64,000 nt of DNA, taken from contig CAWGKC010000019.1 in assembly GCA_963823105.1 (NCBI GenBank), positions 1 to 64,000 on the forward strand, in the 5' to 3' direction. Every line of letters starts with the position of its first letter. The first letter of the stretch is position 1. Shown one piece after another: positions 1 to 8,151 of the stretch. The translations under genes and the position numbers were made by a program. The DNA comes from JAJYKC01 sp963823105. GTDB lineage: Bacteria > Acidobacteriota > Terriglobia > Bryobacterales > Bryobacteraceae. The notes under the pieces are model-generated. The model saw nothing but the letters and a program-made list of their open reading frames with translations. It ran no database searches and was not told the origin of the DNA.

Positions 1-392
1 ACGGCGTTGACAGACGGAGCCTTCTCGCTCGGGTTCTCCGCCTACTCCGGTGACTATGCTTTCGTTCACCAGCCGGTCCGACAGTTGAGTGCCGCTCCCG
101 CTTCCTCCCTCGAAGCGCAGGTGTTCGCTCACCGAGGCCCTGACACCGTGTATCTTTCGCGCAAACAGCTCCGGAAGTACGGCTCCGTGGCAGCTCGCCC
201 GTTAGGAACCAGCTTCAAGGCTGCCCATTGGGACCAAGTACTGGACGGCTTGGTTATCTTTCGCAAAGAACACCCTCCCGCATGGCTCAATCGCTGAAAT
301 AGAAATTTGTAACGCGAAGTCGCGGAGACTTCGACATCAGCGACGGCCTCCTTGGACCGCCGCCCTCGGAATCCACCAGCTGCGCTAAAACA
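1..392. other. unassigned left edge
   Basis: No gene could be supported here. Open frames of about 95 codons exist on both strands (7-297 plus, 129-422 minus) and overlap each other. Neither has a recognisable motif, a Shine-Dalgarno sequence or a sensible neighbour. The stretch may hold the decayed end of a gene outside the window. Confidence 0.4.
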
Positions 393-593
393 GTGATCGA
401 GATGGATCGCGTGCCGCCACAACCCGTCAAGGATCCGCCCAACCTGATCCGAACCGGCGTGTTCTCGCTGGATCGTCTATTGAGCCATATCGATCCAGGG
501 ACGGAGGAGGAATCCGAAGAGTTCGTACGCTGCATCTATGAGCAGCGCCATATTGACCTCTCCTCCGATCGCAACGGCAAGACTGGTCGTTGA
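393..593 (+). CDS. VapC-associated antitoxin-like small protein (probable remnant)
   Basis: A 66-residue acidic ORF. Its middle and C-terminal part (EESEEFVRCIYEQRHIDLSS) resembles the tail of small antitoxins encoded just upstream of PIN-domain toxins. It overlaps the start of a truncated PIN-domain reading frame (538 onward), the usual vapBC arrangement, where the antitoxin gene comes first and the toxin start lies inside its end. In such modules the antitoxin binds the VapC ribonuclease and its own promoter. No DNA-binding domain is obvious in the short N-terminus. Because the toxin is broken, this gene is probably a leftover without function. The assignment rests on context and C-terminal resemblance. 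Confidence 0.45.
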   Translation: MIEMDRVPPQPVKDPPNLIRTGVFSLDRLLSHIDPGTEEESEEFVRCIYEQRHIDLSSDRNGKTGR

Positions 594-660
594 TACAGAC
601 GTCGCCAGCTTTATTTTCAGCCTCGTCGGAGAAATCTGTGGGTCACCGATACGCTCCAAT
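538..660 (+). pseudogene. truncated vapC PIN-domain toxin remnant
   Basis: The frame opens with RLVVDTDVASFIFS, the typical first strand and first catalytic Asp of a VapC PIN-domain ribonuclease. The similarity stops about 8 residues later. No second or third catalytic acidic block follows, and the rest of the frame to 756 is low-complexity, Arg-rich sequence unlike a PIN domain. It overlaps the antitoxin-like ORF 393-593. I read it as the 5' stump of a deleted toxin gene. The stretch from 661 to 924 downstream holds no gene I can support. Confidence 0.6.
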
Positions 661-924
661 GGGCGCCGGAAGCTCGGCTCGCGCAGCCCGCGAACCCGAT
701 GTGGGATAGCGCGGCTTCAGCTTTTCCTGTTCGTAGCCAGTTGCCTTTCGAACTAGTTTGCCCTCTTCGGTAAACGCTACGCCGTTAGCGAGGATCGATT
801 ATGGAAGCCAGTCAAATTTCCCGATCCACCATCGTCATCCATGAATGGGCTATCCGTTCCTTAACAGAAGAAGCCATCATCATGCCGTGATGATGTAGTC
901 AGAGTAGTCAGAGCACGCCGCGGC

Positions 925-3900
925 TCAAAAGCCCTCGATCATCCAGACATTCATGGTCGAGTTTCTACCAAGCAGCGCCAGGTAGCGGCCGTCCGGGGAG
1001 GGGACGCCGCGGGTAGCACGCTTCATTGGGCTGTGTTCCCACACCTTACTGGCGTTGCCCTTCATGTCCACATAGAGCAAAGCATCACCGGCGTCCGTTG
1101 GACTGGAAACAAACAATCCCTTCCCATCCGCCGACCAATCCGCGTATTGCCCGAACGCCTTCCAACCCTTTACGTTGAGATCGAGCCGGGCTCCGCCGTC
1201 CAACGGCAGAATGTGAATCGGCCCCTCTGATAACGTATTCACAGTTGGAGGCCTTTCCAACATCTTGAGGATCGCGATACGCGAGCCATCCGCCGACAGA
1301 TTCCAAACGAAATCGGGATCGTTGGGATCAATCGCAAACCGCGTCAATTCCCGGCCACGACCCTTCACCGGGTCAAAGGCCGTGAAGACAATCTGCCGGG
1401 CGTCTCGCGACCGTTCCGCAATCGCGCATAGGTCTGCCGGAGATCTCGCGCACCGCGGCGCATCTACCACGCCTTCCGATGTCAGCACCTCCTGCGGTGG
1501 CCCTCCCGCGAGGGGAACCCGCATCACTCGCGTCAGACTGGAGCCGGCCCTCTCGGGATAAACCATGTAAAGGATCCAGGCTCCATCCGGGCTGACGAAG
1601 GGCGCCCAGGCATTATCCGATCCGGTCGCGATCGGTTCGGCCGCGTCCGCACCCATCGTTTGTTTGTAGATCCCAAGACGGCCGTCCCGGTCGGAATTGA
1701 TCAGCACGGCTTTGCTGTCCGGAGTCCACGCGTCCGCATGGTTGTAGCCGAAGTTCGTCGTTATCTGCCGCGGAGCAATGGTTGTCCGGTCCGTTCCAAA
1801 GCCTGCCACGTACACTGAGCCCCAACCTTCGTCTTTGATGAACGCCAGACGTTTGCCATCCGCGGTCAGGCTGAAATTGCTGAGCAAGCAGTATTGCCAA
1901 TCGGTGAGACGCTTCAGTCCGGATGTTTTTGCCGTGGGATCGGCGGTCCGTGATATCCACAGATTGCCTCTCTGCCCAAGGGCGCTGACGGAACCTCGCC
2001 CCGCGCCCGATTCGTTCAGCGAGAGAATCATCCGGCCGTCGGGCAGCAGCATATAGCCCCGCAGTCGCCGGCCCTCGAACGAATCGGCAGCTTCCGCGTA
2101 AAGGATCGCAGGCAACCCACCTTTCAGGTCGCTACTCTCGATCTTGACCTCAAAACTGTTTGCCGCTTCATGATACTTGATGTAGGTCAGCCGGCGGCCG
2201 TCGGGCGTCCATCCGGGCCAATCGAAACCGGTGTTGTCATCTTCGGCCTGCAGGAGTTTCTTTGCGTTGGCTCCGTTGGAATCCATCTTCCAAATCTCGC
2301 GGTAGTTCACCCGGCCAAGATTTGTCGTAAACGGTACCCACGACCCATCCGGCGAGACGTGGCCGGGAAGGGCATCGTCGCGAAGCTTGGTTATCGGGCC
2401 TCCCAACGCGGACAGCGTCCAGATGCCCGGCCGCTGCTGGCCGGCTAAAACCGCCCCGATCAGCAGATGAGTGTCATCGGGGAACCACATTGAATCGCCG
2501 ATGTCCGCTCCGCGAAACTCCTCCGGCAAAGGAATCGTCCGGGTCTCGCGTGTCGCCATCGCCATCAGATGCAGGCCTTTGGCATCGTGAAAGATCAGGT
2601 ACTTCCCATCCGGCGAGATCTCCGCGGCTTCCACGGGGCTCTCGTTCGAGTTGAACGTGACTTGGCGCATCTTCAGTTCAGACACGGATGGCGCGCGGCC
2701 GAGCCGCCAATAGATTGCCCCACTCACCAGCACCAACGCGAGCGCCGCCGCCCCCAGACGAGTACGGGACAATCGGGGCCGCGGCCGCGTCGCCGCCACT
2801 CCCGATTTCTCCAGTTCCAACTCGCGCCTAAGACGCTTCAGGTCGGTGCCCATCTCGGCAGCGCTCTGATAACGCAACAAGCGATCCTTCTCCAGCAGTT
2901 TGCTCAATATGTCTTCAAGTTTGGCTGGAACCTCGGGGTTCAGTCGCACCGCCGGTGTCGGACAGCGATTCAAGATGGCGTCCTGGACAGCAGCGGATAC
3001 CTCGCCTCCGAATGCCCTCCGCCCGGTCGCCATCTCGTACAGCACTAATCCGAGCGAGAAGAGATCGCTGCGTTCGTCCGCCTCTTTTCCCAGTAGTTGT
3101 TCGGGCGCCATGTAATGCAGCGTGCCCATGGTGGTTCCGGGCTGCGTGACCTGGGTTGCGGTCGCCTCCCCCCCTTCCGGCCCAGGTTCGATCTTCGCCA
3201 GGCCGAAATCGAGCACCTTCGCTGTGCCCTCGCGCGTCAGGAAAATATTGGCGGGCTTGATATCGCGGTGGATGATTCCCTTCCTATGGGCAGCGTCCAG
3301 CGCACCAGCGATCTGAATGACGGCCTCCAGCACTTCGCGGATTGGCATGGGGTGTCCGCCAATCCGTTCATTGAGCGGCTGACCTTCCAGCAACTCCATC
3401 ACGATCACCGGCTGGCCCGCCCATTCTTCGACCTCGTAGACGGTGCAGATGTTCGGATGATTCAATGCCGAAGCGGCCCTCGCCTCGCGCTGAAATCGCT
3501 GGTGCATCTGCGGCGATGCCTCTGCCGCCCGCAACGGCAGGAACTTCAAGGCCACCTCACGGCCAAGCCTGAGATCCTCGGCGCGGTAGACCACGCCCAT
3601 GCCGCCACTCCCCAGTTTTTGGAGGATGCGGAAGTGGGAGACGGTTTCGCCGCTGAGATCGCTCGGATCCGGCTGAGAAACTTCGTCCGGAGCCATGTCA
3701 AGGATGACAGGTGGCTCCCGGAGTGGTACGGCGGGATGAGTCTCAACCGTCCCGATGAAGCGGTAGCCCCGCCGCGGCAGGGTCTCGATATAGACCGGCT
3801 CTTCCGCCGGTTCGCCCAATGCGCTGCGCAGCCGTTTGATAGCCGCATTGATGCTGTGATCGAACTCGACGATGGTGTTGTTCGGCCAGAGCCGTTGCCG

Positions 3901-4062
3901 GATGTCGTCGCGCAGCACCACTTGGCCAGGGTGATCGAGCAGCATGAGCAGGATCTGGAAGGACTGGTCCTGAAGGCGAATGCGGATTCCGTGTTTGCTC
4001 AATTCGGCCGCTCGAACATCCAGTTCGAAGGGTCCAAAACGCAGAAATCTCGCCCGTTCCAT
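925..4062 (-). CDS. winged-helix / Ser-Thr kinase / PD40 propeller sensor protein
   Basis: A 1045-residue signalling protein. Residues 1-105 form an OmpR-type winged helix (FGPFELDVRAAEL, ending in the LPRRGYRFIG wing). Residues 144-415 are a Hanks-type Ser/Thr kinase with all key motifs: glycine loop GSGGMGVVY (151-159), Lys173 in ALKF, HRD at 265-267 and DFG at 285-287. One membrane helix lies at about 436-453. The C-terminal ~590 residues are TolB/PD40-like repeats (SPDGKYL, TPDGRRL, SADGKRL) expected outside the cytoplasm. The layout suggests a membrane receptor whose outer propeller controls an inner kinase carrying its own DNA-binding domain; the ligand is unknown. It is transcribed away from the metallopeptidase-like gene at 4232. 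The fusion is seen in Acidobacteriota; its function is inferred from domains. Confidence 0.85.
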   Translation of the reverse strand: MERARFLRFGPFELDVRAAELSKHGIRIRLQDQSFQILLMLLDHPGQVVLRDDIRQRLWPNNTIVEFDHSINAAIKRLRSALGEPAEEPVYIETLPRRGYRFIGTVETHPAVPLREPPVILDMAPDEVSQPDPSDLSGETVSHFRILQKLGSGGMGVVYRAEDLRLGREVALKFLPLRAAEASPQMHQRFQREARAASALNHPNICTVYEVEEWAGQPVIVMELLEGQPLNERIGGHPMPIREVLEAVIQIAGALDAAHRKGIIHRDIKPANIFLTREGTAKVLDFGLAKIEPGPEGGEATATQVTQPGTTMGTLHYMAPEQLLGKEADERSDLFSLGLVLYEMATGRRAFGGEVSAAVQDAILNRCPTPAVRLNPEVPAKLEDILSKLLEKDRLLRYQSAAEMGTDLKRLRRELELEKSGVAATRPRPRLSRTRLGAAALALVLVSGAIYWRLGRAPSVSELKMRQVTFNSNESPVEAAEISPDGKYLIFHDAKGLHLMAMATRETRTIPLPEEFRGADIGDSMWFPDDTHLLIGAVLAGQQRPGIWTLSALGGPITKLRDDALPGHVSPDGSWVPFTTNLGRVNYREIWKMDSNGANAKKLLQAEDDNTGFDWPGWTPDGRRLTYIKYHEAANSFEVKIESSDLKGGLPAILYAEAADSFEGRRLRGYMLLPDGRMILSLNESGAGRGSVSALGQRGNLWISRTADPTAKTSGLKRLTDWQYCLLSNFSLTADGKRLAFIKDEGWGSVYVAGFGTDRTTIAPRQITTNFGYNHADAWTPDSKAVLINSDRDGRLGIYKQTMGADAAEPIATGSDNAWAPFVSPDGAWILYMVYPERAGSSLTRVMRVPLAGGPPQEVLTSEGVVDAPRCARSPADLCAIAERSRDARQIVFTAFDPVKGRGRELTRFAIDPNDPDFVWNLSADGSRIAILKMLERPPTVNTLSEGPIHILPLDGGARLDLNVKGWKAFGQYADWSADGKGLFVSSPTDAGDALLYVDMKGNASKVWEHSPMKRATRGVPSPDGRYLALLGRNSTMNVWMIEGF

Positions 4063-4231
4063 TCTGATCCGCCTTTGACTGCTGCACCAGTCTACACCAT
4101 CAACTCCTCGTAGTTGAATGAGTTAGCCGGTCACCTCAAAGTCACCCAGATGCCCGACTCGTTGCATCGAAGCACTCGCAAGAAGACCGCACACTGCCCT
4201 CCAGCCGCGCAGCCTGCGGCCGGAGGGCGAA

Positions 4232-4885
4232 ATGAGAATTCAAGCAAACCTGCCGATCCTTGCGGTGATCATAGCGTTCACGTGGGGAGCCGTACCCGGC
4301 TGGAGCCGCTCCGCGACAAACGGACCTCGGCCAACCATCACGCTTCGGGTGGTCAATGAGGGTGGCGTTGACCCACGGTCCCTTGTTCTGGCGAAAAAAG
4401 AGGCCGTGAGGATTTTCGACCATTCTGGAGTCGGCCTGATATGGCTAGACTGTGAATCCGGGCGGGCGGAATGGGGGAGCGCCAATCCCTGTCAGCGGGA
4501 CCGCGGACCCGCCGAATTCTGGATGCGCATTGTGAACCGCAGACCGCCCACCGCTTCCGCGGACATGCTGGGTTTCACCGATCTGGACGAAAGCCTGGGT
4601 ACGGGTTCAGCGGGCATCTATTACCCGGCAGCCGCTGAAATGGCGAAGAAGTGGCCGGTCCGGGTTGGCGAGATCCTCGCTGCGGCCATCGCTCACGAAG
4701 TGGGTCATCTCATCTTGGGGGCCAATGCGCACACTTCCCGCGGCGTAATGTACGCCCATTGGGGCCCAGAGCAGTTTCAGCTCATCGGTATCAGTGAGTT
4801 GAACTTCACGCGGGATCAGACAAAGCTGCTTCAGGCGCGAATTGGAGGCCTTCGCCGAGTACGGTTGCCGACGGTAGGACAATGA
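4232..4885 (+). CDS. exported metallopeptidase-like protein (HExxH with distal His)
   Basis: 217 residues with an N-terminal signal peptide (about 1-25, hydrophobic LPILAVIIAFTWGAVPG). The C-terminal half carries HEVGHLILGANAH: His155, Glu156 and His159 form an HExxH zinc site, and His167 is a probable third ligand. This spacing is two residues longer than the classic metzincin HExxHxxGxxH. A GVM segment at 171-173 could act as the Met-turn. Two Cys (74, 87) could form a disulfide. A good Shine-Dalgarno (GGAGGG, 4222-4227) supports this start. Zinc-protease activity is inferred from the motif and no substrate is suggested. The gene diverges from the kinase gene ending at 4062. Confidence 0.65.
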   Translation: MRIQANLPILAVIIAFTWGAVPGWSRSATNGPRPTITLRVVNEGGVDPRSLVLAKKEAVRIFDHSGVGLIWLDCESGRAEWGSANPCQRDRGPAEFWMRIVNRRPPTASADMLGFTDLDESLGTGSAGIYYPAAAEMAKKWPVRVGEILAAAIAHEVGHLILGANAHTSRGVMYAHWGPEQFQLIGISELNFTRDQTKLLQARIGGLRRVRLPTVGQ

Positions 4886-5068
4886 AGACAAACATCACTC
4901 GTCGCCGCGATGACTGTATATCAGCCCTCGCGGACAATAAACGTGTGGCCAGCCGCCAAACCCTTCTGGTCTGGTATAGTTCCCTGGTCGCGCAGCGTTT
5001 ATCGATCCCGCGGCTCGCGGGTCTGGAGCGGTTTATGGTAGAGATTCGCCGCCGCCCGCTTCCGCGCC

Positions 5069-6319
5069 ATGGAACTGATCACGATTCTAAACCGCTGCCA
5101 TCGTTTCCGAGGTTTTGTCTACCAGCACGCCCACTTCAGTGCCGACAAGAAGAGTATCGAAGTGGCCGTGCGACCGCGCAAGGGTTCGGCCGCAGTCTGC
5201 TCGCGCTGCCATTTGCCGGCGCCCGGTTACGACCAACTCGCCGAACGGCGCTTTGAGTTCATTCCCCTGTGGGGGTTCCTCGTCTTCCTTCTGTACACCA
5301 TGCGGCGCGTCAACTGTCGCCGCTGCGGCATTGTGGCTGTCGAAGAAGTTCCCTGGGGCGACGGCAAACGCACACTCACCAAAGCCTACATGCTCTTCTT
5401 AGCCCGTTGGGCGCGGCGACTGTCATGGAAAGAGACGGCGGAGGCCTTTCGCACCTCCTGGGACAAGGTCTTCGACGCGGTGGAACACGTCGTCACCTTC
5501 GGGCTGGAGCACCGGGTGCTAGGCCAAATCGATGCGATCGGCGTCGATGAGATCCAATATGCCAAAGGCCACAAGTACTTGACTCTGGTTTATCAGATCG
5601 ATCTCGACGTCACGCGCCTGCTTTGGGTGGGCAGCGAAAGAACCATCGAATCCTTTCGGGGATTTTTCACCGTCATCGGCGACGAACTGGCGTCGAAGAT
5701 TGTGTTCGTCTGCTCCGATATGTGGGAACCCTACCTAAAGGTCATTCGCGAGAAATGCTCCGAGGCGCTTCACATCCTCGATCGTTTTCACATCGTGGCG
5801 AAAATGAACAAGGCACTGGACGAAATCCGAGCGGGAGAATCGCGCCGTACAGCGAGCGAGGGCGGCGTGCCCGTGCTGAAGAAGTCGCGCTGGCTGCCGC
5901 TCAAACGCGACGAGAATCTGAAGACGGAACAGCGCTTCCGGTTGCGCGATCTGCTCCGTTACAACCTGAAGACCGTACGTGCTTACCTTCTTAAGGAAGC
6001 CTTTCAGCAGCTCTGGGATTACAACTCGCCCGCATGGGCCGGAAAGTTCCTGGACGACTGGTGTCGGCAAGTGATGCGCTCGCGCATCGAGCCCATGAAG
6101 AACATCGCCCGGTCACTCCGCCAGCACCGCGAACTGATCCTCCACTATTTCCGCGCTCAGAAGCTGCTTTCCAGCGGAGTTGTCGAGGGTCTGAACAACA
6201 AGGCTAAAGTCACCATGAGAAAATCCTACGGTTTCCGCACCTTCCGCTGCCTCGAACTTGCGCTCTATCACTCACTTGGCAAGTTGCCCGAGCCGGAATC
6301 GACCCACGAATTCTTCTGA
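5069..6319 (+). CDS. ISL3 family transposase
   Basis: 416 residues. An N-terminal zinc-binding region has CSRC (44-47) and CRRC (83-86). A helix-turn-helix region (LSWKETAEAFRTSWDKV) follows, then a DDE catalytic domain typical of ISL3 transposases, with candidate acids Asp160 (GVDEIQYAKGHKY), Asp217 (CSDMWEPY) and Glu373 (GVVEGLNNKAK). The frame is full length and uninterrupted, so the enzyme could be active. I could not find convincing terminal inverted repeats or a target-site duplication in the ~180 bp on either side (4886-5068 and 6320-6504), so the element's limits are not set and it may be a remnant that lost its ends. The gene separates the metallopeptidase gene from the housekeeping block. 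Confidence 0.85.
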   Translation: MELITILNRCHRFRGFVYQHAHFSADKKSIEVAVRPRKGSAAVCSRCHLPAPGYDQLAERRFEFIPLWGFLVFLLYTMRRVNCRRCGIVAVEEVPWGDGKRTLTKAYMLFLARWARRLSWKETAEAFRTSWDKVFDAVEHVVTFGLEHRVLGQIDAIGVDEIQYAKGHKYLTLVYQIDLDVTRLLWVGSERTIESFRGFFTVIGDELASKIVFVCSDMWEPYLKVIREKCSEALHILDRFHIVAKMNKALDEIRAGESRRTASEGGVPVLKKSRWLPLKRDENLKTEQRFRLRDLLRYNLKTVRAYLLKEAFQQLWDYNSPAWAGKFLDDWCRQVMRSRIEPMKNIARSLRQHRELILHYFRAQKLLSSGVVEGLNNKAKVTMRKSYGFRTFRCLELALYHSLGKLPEPESTHEFF

Positions 6320-6519
6320 CGAACCCAAAATTAGAACGCCCGCCCGCGGGCCCCGAAATGGCCCCGGAAACCCCTCAGCCGTTTCCTAACCGCACGGAGA
6401 TTCCGAAACCGCGGCCCCGCGGTCCGCATCCTTATTAGTGGAAGCGACAGGGAAAGGCTCCTCAATCCCCTAAAGAAGCGGTCCTTTCCTCCGATAAGTG
6501 GTCCGTGAGAGGAGCCGCC

Positions 6520-6750
6520 TTGCCGTTTCTGAAACAGGCAGCCGGATACGCGCTGCTGGCGCTCGGGGTAATCGGTTTCCTTCTCCCGTTTATCCCGAGC
6601 CTTCCTTTATTCCTCGGCGCCGCCGCCATTCTCGGTCACGATCACCCCATTATCCGCCCTTGCCGTGAACGCCTGCTGGTTTGGCGCGAGATATTTCACT
6701 TCCGGTTCAGGCTCTTGATGAACCTGATGTCCGCGTCCAGAAAATCGTAG
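6520..6750 (+). CDS. small two-helix membrane protein (DUF454/PGPGW-like)
   Basis: About 76 residues. The first 40 are hydrophobic (YALLALGVIGFLLPFIPSLP then LFLGAAAILG), which fits two short membrane helices around a Pro-rich turn, followed by a basic tail (HPIIRPCRERLLVWR). This resembles small inner-membrane proteins of the DUF454/PGPGW type, whose function is unknown. I chose TTG at 6520 because AGAGGAG (6508-6514) sits 5 nt upstream; GTG at 6505 is the alternative. The last ~18 codons lie over the antisense 3' end of the Nudix gene, so the natural C-terminus may have been lost or extended. Confidence 0.5.
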   Translation: MPFLKQAAGYALLALGVIGFLLPFIPSLPLFLGAAAILGHDHPIIRPCRERLLVWREIFHFRFRLLMNLMSASRKS

Positions 6751-7103
6751 TCGCCCAGGCGCTCCAGCGCCTCCCACCGGATCTCTTCAAACGCCAGATT
6801 TTTTGGCTCGCCCGCGAATCGGTCCACAGAATAGAAGATCAACTGAATCGTCGGCCGTTGGGGATAGCGGTACTCATATCGCGTGATTTCCGTGCCGATC
6901 TCGGCTTCGATCCCCAACTCTTCCCGCAATTCCCGTTGCAAGGCCTCGCGCGGCGCCTCCCCCGGTTCCACCTTTCCGCCGGGGAACTCCCATTTCATCC
7001 CGTGCCGGCTATCCATCGGGCGCTGGCCTATTAGAATCAATCCGTTAAGGCGAATCACCGCCGCCACCACAGCCAACGGCGACCGGGACGCAGATGCAGC
7101 CAT
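6696..7103 (-). CDS. Nudix hydrolase (MutT-like)
   Basis: 135 residues with a complete Nudix box beginning GGKVEPGE and ending REELG, where Glu residues bind the divalent metal. The N-terminal strand (LAVVAAVIRLNGLILIGQRP) and the segment KWEFPGGK are typical of MutT-type 8-oxo-dGTP diphosphatases, which clean oxidised nucleotides from the pool. Length matches MutT (about 130). Substrate is inferred from this subgroup only; NUDT15- or CtpA-like activities cannot be excluded. Its start is 23 bp from the divergent IscU-like gene at 7127, so both may share a promoter region. Its 3' end overlaps the small membrane-protein ORF by about 55 bp. Confidence 0.85.
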   Translation of the reverse strand: MAASASRSPLAVVAAVIRLNGLILIGQRPMDSRHGMKWEFPGGKVEPGEAPREALQRELREELGIEAEIGTEITRYEYRYPQRPTIQLIFYSVDRFAGEPKNLAFEEIRWEALERLGDYDFLDADIRFIKSLNRK

Positions 7104-7126
7104 AATAAGAGGATACGGAATCTACG

Positions 7127-7486
7127 GTGTATAGCGATCTGTTTCTCGATCATTTTCGCAATCCGCGCAATGTCGGCCAATTGCCCGCCCCCGCCGTCAC
7201 CGTCGAAATCGAGAATCCGGCCTGCGGCGATATCCTTCGCCTCTCGGCCCGTTGGAAGGGCGATCACATCGCCGAAGCGCTTTATCAAGTGCGAGGCTGC
7301 GCCGCCTCCATCGCCGCCGGATCGGCGCTCGCCGGTTGGCTACCGGGAAAAACCCGGTCGGAAATGTCGGAGTTGAAGGCTGGCGATCTGGAGGCCGCCG
7401 TGGGGGGATTGGCGCCCGAATCGCATCACGCGGCCGCGCTTTGCATCGACGGAGTTCGCGCCCTACTGCGAAGCGCCGGCGCCTGA
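7127..7486 (+). CDS. IscU/NifU-like Fe-S cluster scaffold protein
   Basis: 119 residues matching the IscU/SufU scaffold fold: N-terminal YSDLFLDHFRNPRNVG, then three Cys in conserved positions, NPACGD, RGCAAS and ALCID. These Cys, with the Asp of CGD, hold a nascent [2Fe-2S] cluster for transfer to target proteins. It starts with GTG and diverges from the Nudix gene. No cysteine desulfurase is adjacent, so it may work with genes elsewhere. The final 24 bp overlap the convergent 3' end of the lytic transglycosylase gene, which fixes both stop codons inside each other's coding sequence. Confidence 0.8.
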   Translation: MYSDLFLDHFRNPRNVGQLPAPAVTVEIENPACGDILRLSARWKGDHIAEALYQVRGCAASIAAGSALAGWLPGKTRSEMSELKAGDLEAAVGGLAPESHHAAALCIDGVRALLRSAGA

Positions 7487-8095
7487 ATCCCGCACGTAAT
7501 CGCCGATCACCCGGTTCACGTAATTGCGCGTTTCCGCGTACGGCGGAACGCCGTGGTATTTCTCCACCGCGCCCGGCCCCGCGTTGTAGGCCGCCAGCGC
7601 CTTGGCCACTTCGCCGTGATATTTAATCAGCAGCTCGCGCAGATAAAGCGCGCCCGCATAGACGTTTTGTTTCGGGTCGCGCGCGTCGGCGTTCATCCCG
7701 GCCGCGGTCGCGGGCATCAACTGCATCACTCCGAGCGCGCCCTTTTTCGATACGGCATCGGTATGGAACGCCGATTCGGCCTTCGCCACGCTGCGCACCA
7801 GCGCCTCGGGAATCTCCGCGTATTGCGCGGCCTGTTTCACCAACGCCTTCGGGTCGGCCGGCGGCACGATCGCCGGCGGAGCAGCGGCGGGTGCGGGCGC
7901 TGCCGTTTCCTCGGCCTCGAAACGGACAATCTCGCCAGCGGGGATTTCGATGCGGCCTCCGCCGGAAACCAGCGCCACCGTATCGCCCGTCCGTTCGTGC
8001 CGGTCCGCGTGCAGGCGGAAACCGCTCGTCAATACGGCGTATTCGCCGGCATTGGCCGCCGCCGCGCTCAGGCACACCGCTAGAATCCAACGCAT
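7463..8095 (-). CDS. exported lytic transglycosylase (SLT domain)
   Basis: 210 residues with a signal peptide (MRWILAVCLSAAAANA). A small beta-rich region is followed by an Ala/Pro linker (AAPAPAAAPPAIVPPADP), then a lysozyme-like SLT domain (about 90-205). The catalytic Glu is in RSVAKAESAFHTDAVSKKGA, followed by the conserved GVMQLMPATA and AYNAGPGAV motifs. Such enzymes cleave peptidoglycan in the periplasm to give 1,6-anhydro-muropeptides during wall remodelling. The gene converges on the IscU-like gene with a 24-bp overlap. The threonine synthase gene starts only 56 bp away on the other strand. Confidence 0.85.
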   Translation of the reverse strand: MRWILAVCLSAAAANAGEYAVLTSGFRLHADRHERTGDTVALVSGGGRIEIPAGEIVRFEAEETAAPAPAAAPPAIVPPADPKALVKQAAQYAEIPEALVRSVAKAESAFHTDAVSKKGALGVMQLMPATAAGMNADARDPKQNVYAGALYLRELLIKYHGEVAKALAAYNAGPGAVEKYHGVPPYAETRNYVNRVIGDYVRDSGAGASQ

Positions 8096-8151
8096 CGTTC
8101 GCTACCAGTATGACGAATCTCCAGGGCGAATCGTGCAACGATAAAAGTTTC

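Noticed and set aside
3097..4113. 338-codon plus-strand ORF
   Set aside because: Antisense to the kinase domain with intact HRD and DFG motifs.
4886..6504. complete ISL3 insertion sequence with terminal repeats
   Set aside because: No inverted repeats or target duplication could be found flanking the transposase gene, so only the CDS is reported.
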